DNA from: Aedes albopictus
Lineage: Eukaryota; Arthropoda; Insecta; Diptera; Culicidae
Assembly (NCBI RefSeq): GCF_035046485.1
Contig: NC_085138.1
Coordinates: 63,666,580 to 63,730,579 of the forward strand
DNA length: 64,000 nt
Reading direction: 5' to 3'
The notes beneath the pieces are model-generated. The model was not told the DNA's origin and made no database searches. It saw nothing but the letters and a program-made list of their open reading frames with translations. Both the position numbers and the translations under genes were made by a program. Position 1 is the stretch's first letter, and each line of letters starts with the position of its first letter. Positions 57,170 through 64,000 of the stretch are shown piece after piece.

Positions 57170-57818
57170 CAGGGCTGTCCAACGTACGGCCCGCGGGCCG
57201 GATCCGGCCCGCTAGGACATTTTGTGCGGCCCGCGGCACGATTGGACAAAAATGATAGAATTTAGCCCGTGATATTATTATTCTGAATATTTTCCTTTCT
57301 CAATGGAAATGCATTTTAATAATTTTAAAAAATAAAATGACTTTTAAGAGTATATTTTGTAAAATTTTTAAAAGATTTAGAAATATGCAAGCATTTGGTT
57401 TGAGTGTCCTACAATAAAATAATGTGTAATGTGAAAATTCGCTTGATAAGATTGTAGAACAAAATAGAAAGATCACGTCATAAACTTACTAGGAAAAACA
57501 TGAAAAATTTAATCACAATTTTTGAAGCTTTCAGAGATTTTTTTTGTGCCATTCAATAGCTCTGTCTGGTACTACATTGAAAAATGTTATTGAAACTTCC
57601 TAAATACTTTGTCAAGCTCCAATATTCTGCAAGAAATCAAAAAACCTTTCAAATTTCATTAGAAACATTAAACTGCAAAAAAGTTCTTTTCTATTATCTA
57701 GCCATGCTCAGAAAAGATAAAAAAAATAATGTATTATTAACGAATTTTTGTTTCTGGCCCGTCGGCTGGTATGCAGTTTCACCAGTGGCCCGCGGCCGAA
57801 AAAGGTGGGGCAGGCCTG
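57170..57818. mobile_element. 649-bp non-autonomous hAT element
   Basis: It starts CAGGGCTGTCCAACG and ends with the complement of CAGGCCTGCCCCACC. Both subterminal regions hold GGCCCGCGG motifs. The flanks are CTCTAAAC (57162-57169) and CTCTGAAC (57819-57826), an 8-bp hAT duplication with one mismatch. The AT-rich interior has no transposase. Minisatellite sequence resumes on the right. Confidence 0.9.
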
Positions 57819-57826
57819 CTCTGAAC

Positions 57827-57990
57827 CTAAAGATATTCCAGGAGAAATTTCCGGAGGAATGTCTGATGAAACCGCTAGAGGAATTCTTAAAAAAAAACCT
57901 CTGATGGAATCACTGACGGAAGCTATGGAAAAATTCCTGAAGGAATTCATCGATGCATCCTTGCAAAAGTTCGCCCTCCTCTGGCTACGG
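57827..57990. repeat. 12-bp minisatellite fragment right of hAT element
   Basis: TTCCAGGAGAAATTTCCGGA, then GAAAAATTCCTGAAGGAATT. Confidence 0.7.
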
Positions 57991-59742
57991 AAATTATTCC
58001 GGTTCCGATTTTTTCGCCTATTACCTATTTGATCTCTGAACCAAGTACAAACAAAACCAAAATCTCTTCAACCTATGATCTCAGAGGTTTTGAATTCGAT
58101 TTTAAACACAGATCGATCAAAATTTCATATCTAGCAATCTACAATCATAGCAGCTTTTTCAACACCATACATATTAGCATGCGTAGTGCGTTCGCAATCG
58201 GAAAGTTAGATTTGGACTCTGATAAAATCACCCTCGTACAGCTTCAATCATCGAGTTGTCAGCTTTACTTGACCAACTTCCCATTTCGGTATGTTCAACA
58301 CATTGCGATTGGATAACCGCCGCTGTGAAGTATATTTGGAGAGTGCGGTTTCTCTCCATCTACGAAGCTATGTACCTCCTATGGGAAAACTGGTTTAAAC
58401 GTGGTTGATCTGATACGATCTGATCAGATCTGAACCTGAACGGAAGTACCAATTTAAGAGATTCGATATGGCTGTGTAGATCGTGATCAACTTCTTTTCG
58501 TGTTCCAGTGTGAGTAGTGATACCTAGCATATCTAGAAAGAAACAAACCGTTCCAATTGAAACTTGTCAACGGGAATCACGCGGACATGCTCGCCAAGTG
58601 TGTCCGCCGGAGAGGTTTAATTATTTGCCATCGTTTTATTGCTGGCGACGACGATGGCATAAAAGTCCTTCCCGTTAATAATCGTAAATATTCGTGTCAG
58701 CCAATAAATGAGAATTTCTAGAACATGCACACCCGTGATCCCGTTCATGGCCACAAGCCGAACTCTTTGTTGTCGGTATCCCAATGGACCACAAAATTCG
58801 GAACAGAGTTCCAAATCGAGCACCGCTGCTAATTGATCTATCCTCAGATGATGTGTCCGACCGAGACGTCACGATCCGATCCTTTATCATGACGTTGCGC
58901 CGTACACTTTCACATACGATTAAGGGACGACCGACCATCAGCGGATAATTGCCTCCAATCACGCAATCGTATCGTCTTTGTGTCTCCTGAGTGGCGCCTT
59001 GTACCGCGCGCGCATCCATCTGATTGGACAAAGAATTTCTCTCTGCCGCACGTGTTTGTGGCGGTTTCTCCTCCCTCCGGAATCTGGGAAACGAACAAGG
59101 CAATTAAGGCCGGCTGGCCGCTCATTTGGACGTCCAAGACACGCTTTTCGAAGAAGTTCATTTTAATTCGCACTCTCCACCGGCTCACCGGACTTATTGT
59201 TTTGCTTGGCTCTGCCGGCCGTTAGTTGTTCGTTCATCCAGTGTCCACGCAACACCATCAATCACTGTACCATTAATGTCTCAGGCCCGGTCAAAGCGCG
59301 CGTTCAGGATTTATTATTCAATTATCTCGAAATTAGGGCTACCTACTTTGGCGCGGTTCTACCATGTTTGTAAAACAACTGGGCTAAATATCGTCTGCTC
59401 GTTGGTCCAGAATATGGATTGAAGTAATTTATGACCTAGCTGGTCAAAGTTCTAGCCTAGCGAAGCTCTTGGTGCGGATGTAATACTTCATTTATAATGA
59501 AATGCCTGTGGTTGATTGAAATGATGCTCATGCTTGATTTTATATTCTACAATTTTTAACTCTTCGAGCTGGAAAGTTATATATGAATCCAAATAAAAAA
59601 TGCGGTTTAAAATCACCCACTCAATAAAAGGAGATACGAGTATTTGGTTGTTAATACCAGGATGTTTAGAAATTCAAAATAATTGATACACCAGTAGTGT
59701 TAAATCCTGATTTCGGATATGGCTTACATGCATAGGCGCTGC
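57991..59742. other. non-repetitive island
   Basis: No tandem or inverted repeat is visible, and GC content is higher around 58.7-59.3 kb. The minus frame at 58675-59103 (142 codons) and its neighbours in other frames overlap without a recognisable domain, so coding is not claimed. Within the presumed intron this is a candidate for conserved regulatory DNA. Confidence 0.35.
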
Positions 59743-61468
59743 ACAGTGGTCCACGAACCAGATTTACGAGGAAAGATGCATTCAACGCCTTCAAATGAGT
59801 TTTTAGGTAAATATGGTCTTCTACAAAGTTGTCCCTAATAATAAAGCCTTCTTTCCAATGTGCATGAAAATTAGGGTGGTCTATATTTTCAAAGAAATTT
59901 AAAGGTACTTCTCTGAATAAGCTTAGGGTGGTTCAAGAAAAACCAGTTTTCTGGCGTTAACCTTTTCTGTTTCGATTTTTCATCAAAGTCGACCAAGAAA
60001 CACTTGTAGAGCATTAGAAGACGCTTCGTTTCGTGCGCTGAGATGGTCGTTATCTCTTTTTGGGTTCAAAAGTTACAGGCGTTTTTCCTAAAAATCATAG
60101 TTTTTTAAAAAGGTGTTATGACGGGTTGGGGCAAACATTAAAAAATATGATGATGATTAACCTGGGCTTGTTTTGTTAGGGGAATATCTGTAGGTAAAAA
60201 GAAAATCGGGTTAAGTACTGCTCCTTTGAATTCCACTAAGAATTTGTATACTTTGACAGATACGTATTTCGACCTCAACTGTAAAGTCGTCTTCAGTGTC
60301 TTGTTAAGTACAGAGTCGAGTCAAGTACAAGACACTGAAGACGAACAGTTGAGGTCGAAATACGTATCTGTCAAAGGATGCAGATTCTTAGTGGAATTCA
60401 AAGGAACAGTACTTAACCCGATTTTCTTTTTACTTACATAAAAAATATCTTTTGCCCGCATTCAAAAGAAGAAATGTTGTAAAAAAGCATATCAAAATAT
60501 TAGAGGGGTGTTATTTTTGTAACTCAAGTGAAAAATACTTGAAAAGTGCCTATTTTTTCTAGAAAACCATCAATATCTTTTGAACGGATTGACGTAGTAA
60601 CATTCTCAGCGCACGAAAATGCGCGTTTTTGGAAGCTTTAAAAGTGGCTCTTTGTCGACTTTGACGAGAAATTTGAAACAAAAAAAGATAAAGCCATAAA
60701 ACGATTTGTTTTAGCGTCACCCTATGAAAACTATGGGAAAATGTTCCAAATTTGGTCAAAACAGTTTAAACGCTTTATCTTTTTTGTTTCAAATTGTTCA
60801 TCAAAGTTGTCTGAGAACCATTTTTAGAGCTTTAAAAACGCACATTTTCGTGCGCTGAGAATGTTGCTACGTCATTCCGTTCAAAAGATATTGATGATTC
60901 TCTAGAAAAAAAATAGGCACTTTTCAAGTATTTTTCACTTGATTTACAAAAATAACACCTCTCTAATTTTTTGATATGTTTTACAGCAACATTTCTTCTT
61001 TTAAATGCCGTCAAAAGATATTTTTTATGTTTGCCCCAACCCGTCAAAAACCTTTTTGAAAAACTATGATTTTTTAAGAAAAAACGCATGTAACTTTTGA
61101 ACCAAAAGAGATAACGATCATCTCAGCGCCTGAATCGACGTGTCTTCAAATGCTCTACAAATGTTTCTTGGGCGACTTTGATGAAAAATCGAAACTGAAA
61201 AAGTTAACGCCAGAAAACCGGTTTTTCTTGAACCACCCTAAGCTTATTCAGAAAAATAACTCTAGATCGGTAAATTTTAAAGCTACATAAAAAGTGTCTT
61301 CAGCAAGTTTGCTCAAAATTGATAGATCTACAACTTTTCCGAAGAATGTATATTGAAAAGTGGGCCTCAGTTTTAGGAACAACTTTGTAGAAGACCATAT
61401 TAATCTAGAAAATCATTTGAAGACACTGAATGCATCTTTCCTCGTAAATCTGGTTCGTGGACCATTGT
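59743..61468. mobile_element. 1.7-kb foldback element with ~0.72-kb arms
   Basis: ACAGTGGTCCACGAACC at the left is matched by GGTTCGTGGACCATTGT at the right. The arms run to a centre near 60735, through shared blocks such as ACCAGATTTACGAGGAAAGA, GACGGGTTGGGGCAAACAT and TACTTGAAAAGTGCCTATTT. The left arm is interrupted by the palindromic insertion at 60149-60438. There is no transposase. Confidence 0.85.
60149..60438. mobile_element. palindromic insertion in the foldback, 10-bp target duplication
   Basis: TAAAAAATAT flanks it directly at 60139-60148 and 60439-60448; the uninterrupted right arm has a single copy. From 60189 the sequence is an inverted repeat with ~115-bp arms sharing AAGAAAATCGGGTTAAGTAC, TTTGACAGATACGTATTTCG and GTCGTCTTCAGTGTCTTG. 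The right arm reads CACTGAAGACG, a loop, GGTCGAAATACG. This is reminiscent of, but does not fully match, a hammerhead-type core. The variable-length duplication suggests retroposition, perhaps Penelope-like. Confidence 0.7.
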
Positions 61469-61471
61469 ACG

Positions 61472-61626
61472 CTGTCCATAAAGTACGTATATTTAATTTC
61501 GGCAATCTCAGACCGCCTTCCCCACGTAGACTTGGGTCTATACAAAATTTTTGAAATTTGTATGAACCGTAGACTTGAATCGAATATCCCCCTCCCCACT
61601 GAGAGTCTACAAAGTTTATGGACAGG
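61472..61626. mobile_element. 155-bp MITE
   Basis: CTGTCCATAAAGTACG at the left pairs with GTTTATGGACAG at the right. It is related to the GTCCATAAATTACG-type ends of 1478-1643. Confidence 0.55.
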
Positions 61627-62084
61627 CCCATAGTATAGGAATGGCTTTCTTCATGAACATGGAGTAATTTTGATGTTTCACTGTTCTTCAAGATCTTAAA
61701 ATTTACATTAGTAACTATTGTAACATTCCATAATCTTCTGTTAGCTATGAATCTCTTGGAAACTCGAAAGCCACTCATTTCCATTATTAGGATAATGCAA
61801 GTCATCCAAATTCACTTGGAGTTCCTCAGATCTATACTCATAACCAAGGTTGCGACCATTCATTTGCAAAGATTTACATTCATTTGCTATTATCTCAGTT
61901 CAGAAGCATGCTAGAGCAGCATCAGATTAGGCTAGGAATCATGATACTCATGAGTTTTCACCGGTTCAATGCAGAAACAAAGAGTTTAGCATCTCACCAT
62001 ACAAAAAAAAATACAGCTCATTGCTACAAATCTAGTGCTTCACTTATTGTGTCTTATTACTTCTGGGAACCCCGGAAACAGTAA
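61627..62084. other. unrecognised AT-rich DNA
   Basis: No gene or repeat identified. Confidence 0.35.
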
Positions 62085-62990
62085 TACTGAAGACATTCCA
62101 AATTGTAGAAATCTCTGAAGGAAATGTTGAGGGGTTCACAAAAATAATTCCTAGAGGATTTCTGGCACTCCTGCATGCATGCCAGCCGGAACCTCTTTGG
62201 AAATCACAGAAAAAAACTCCTGGAAGAATTACAGAGAGAACTTCAGAAGGAATCCTGGATAGACAGAACAGAGTCACTCCGGAATTTCTCCGGAATCTCA
62301 GACGAAACTCCTTGAAAAAATCCAGAAGACTCTTGTAGAAATCCTAAAAGGACAGATTGAATTCCGGAAGGATCGTTTGGAGGAATACCGGTAGAAATTA
62401 CGGTTGAAATTCCCAGAAGGGGGAATTTTTGAAGGAACTCTTGGATGAATCCCAGAAGCAACTACTGGTCGTTCTTTGAAAATCTTGGATGAATCCCAAA
62501 AGGAACTCCGGGAGGTACTCGTAAAGGAACTCCTGAGGGAATCCTTGAAGAAGATTCTTCAGGAAGCCAAGAAACTTAATTAGAAATGTCTGAAAGAACT
62601 CCTTGAAAAATCACAGTAGAAACTTTCAAAGAATTCCCAGAAGAAAGTGCTGAAGGAATTCTCAAAAAATCTCAAGAAATCCTAAGAAACTTCTTGACGA
62701 ACCCTGGAAGAAACTTCTTGAGGATTCCCAGAATTAATTTCTGGAGGAACACCTGAAGAAATAGCTGAAGTAATTTCAGTAGGAACTCCTGGGGTCCGTC
62801 GAATGATCCTCCGGAGATATCCTAGAAAGAAATTTAAGATCAAGAAGGCACTTCTGGAGGAATTCCAGAAGCAGCTCCTAAATGAATCTCAAAAAGAACT
62901 CAAGGAGGAATCTGAGAAGAAATTTCCGTAGGAAAATAAGAAAGAATTTATGAAAGAATTCACAAGAAACTTCTGAAGTTTTATCACTCT
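62085..62990. repeat. 12-bp minisatellite, GAACTCCTGGAGG orientation, diverged
   Basis: AGAAGGAATCC and GGAACTCCTTGAA variants occur through about 0.9 kb. Coding frames are broken by many substitutions. Confidence 0.8.
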
Positions 62991-64000
62991 GTATTTAATA
63001 GACGAATTCGCTGGTATTTTTTTACTAACTGAAGTTCACCTAGTAAGCCATGACTGCTACAGGAGATATCTAAAATAAAAAAAAAATATAAATAAAATTA
63101 TCGGTTATTTCATACATAGAGCACAAAACTTGAAATTAAAAAAAAAGAAGAAAAATGCAGCTCAAAAACGGCTTGAAGAACATTTCTAATTTTTTGATAT
63201 GTAATTTAAAAATAGTTGTACTATCGTTAAAAAAAATAAAAAGTATAGTCGTTTTGGACCGACGACATTGTGAAAATAATAAAAAAACTCATATTTTGAC
63301 CATTTTTGAATATTGACATTTACTTAAGTTTTTTCGTGATATTTTTTTCTTAAATCTAGAACTAATAATCTTTCCATTTGTGGAATAAGATTGCAAATCG
63401 GTTCATTGGTTCAAAAGTTATGATTTTTTGAAAATTTCAAAATTGGTCACCCTAATGATGAAACAAATATACGGGCCTAATTATTTTTGGTAGAGATCAT
63501 TTCTACCGAATTTGAGCAATATCGGAGCACTTTTATTTTCGAGTCTATTCTTTTTACATAGAATATATATATACTTATACAGGGTGTTAGGTTCCTGAGT
63601 GCAAACTTTTTAAAGGGTGATAGAGGACCATAAATTGTGGAAAAAATTGTTCTACGCATATGGTCAAATCTCAACCGTTACGTAGTTATTGATCTTTCCA
63701 TGTTTTTGATTATTATTATTGCCTTAACTGGCTATAACTTTAAAATGGTCAAACTTATCGCTGTTTTTTTACCTTTAATCGAAAGATTATTGAATTTTCT
63801 ATCAAATGGAATCTTTGAATTGATTGGTTTAGTTGAATAACTAAGTTTTCTAGAGCAAATAGCTCAAAAGTAAGGTGTTTTAGTTAGTTCTTGTCAATTA
63901 TCTTTGAAAAATTCGTAATAAATGAAAATTCTTTCTTAGACAAAGTTGTGGCCCCTGTTCCATTCTACATTTTGTTCTTTGACATAACTCTTATCGTTTT
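62991..64000. other. AT-rich terminal region, possible truncated repeat element
   Basis: No gene. ACAGGGTGTTAGGTTCCTG at about 63579 resembles a transposon end, and the following ~400 bp could be its body cut by the window edge. An (ATT)n run lies near 63707-63719. Confidence 0.3.

Noticed and set aside
58675..59103. 142-codon minus ORF with mixed composition
   Set aside because: No recognisable motif, several overlapping frames of similar length and no splice support.

Overview
This window is eukaryotic, repeat-dominated DNA, most probably from an Aedes mosquito (Ae. aegypti or Ae. albopictus). The inference rests on three things. First, the density of short inverted-repeat elements is very high. 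Second, there is a non-LTR 3' end with an (AAG)n tail and an interrupted tRNA-derived SINE, both of which I remember as Aedes repeats. Third, there is an R1-type gag remnant and long degenerate GAATTC-rich minisatellites. I see no operons, CRISPR arrays, rRNA genes or intact tRNA genes.

Only one stretch looks like a functional host gene. It is an exon at 49619-50321 (+) with a polypyrimidine-AG acceptor and a GTGAGT donor. It carries a 5' UTR and then the first 104 codons of a type II single-pass membrane protein of unknown identity. The rest of the gene is not visible. On this reading most of the window is intron or upstream DNA of that gene. A CpG-rich promoter-like stretch at 32.8-33.4 kb is a weak candidate for an upstream 5' exon.

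Layout. 0.2-2.8 kb: a 2.58 kb transposon with inverted arms of about 608 bp. 2.8-7.8 kb: mostly unrecognised DNA with one SINE. 7.8-13.5 kb: two foldback elements, a 12-bp minisatellite block, MITEs and a near-perfect 0.5 kb palindrome. 14.6-23 kb: MITEs, a second minisatellite type and a hAT MITE with a perfect 8-bp target duplication. 25.8-28.7 kb: an R1-type gag pseudogene (- strand) split by a short LTR retrotransposon with 243-bp LTRs. 28.7-31.4 kb: a satellite array holding a SINE that was itself hit by two DNA elements. 29.0-30.6 and 39.1-40.8 kb: two nearly identical 1.6 kb elements in inverted orientation. 34.9-37.4, 42.4-49.2, 52.7-58.0 and 62.1-63.0 kb: large minisatellite blocks. 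49.6-50.3 kb: the host exon. 59.7-61.5 kb: a large foldback element with a palindromic insertion.

The most unusual feature is a family of degenerate minisatellites built on a 12-bp unit (GAATTCCTGGAG or its complement). It covers roughly 14 kb in both orientations. In one 3.5 kb block the dimer has lost one base and become a 23-bp unit that rotates through all reading frames. This produces long open frames on both strands, the longest 342 codons. Nearly all the long ORFs in the window are by-products of this periodicity. The mobile elements do not work together; they record a layered insertion history whose order can be read from target-site duplications.
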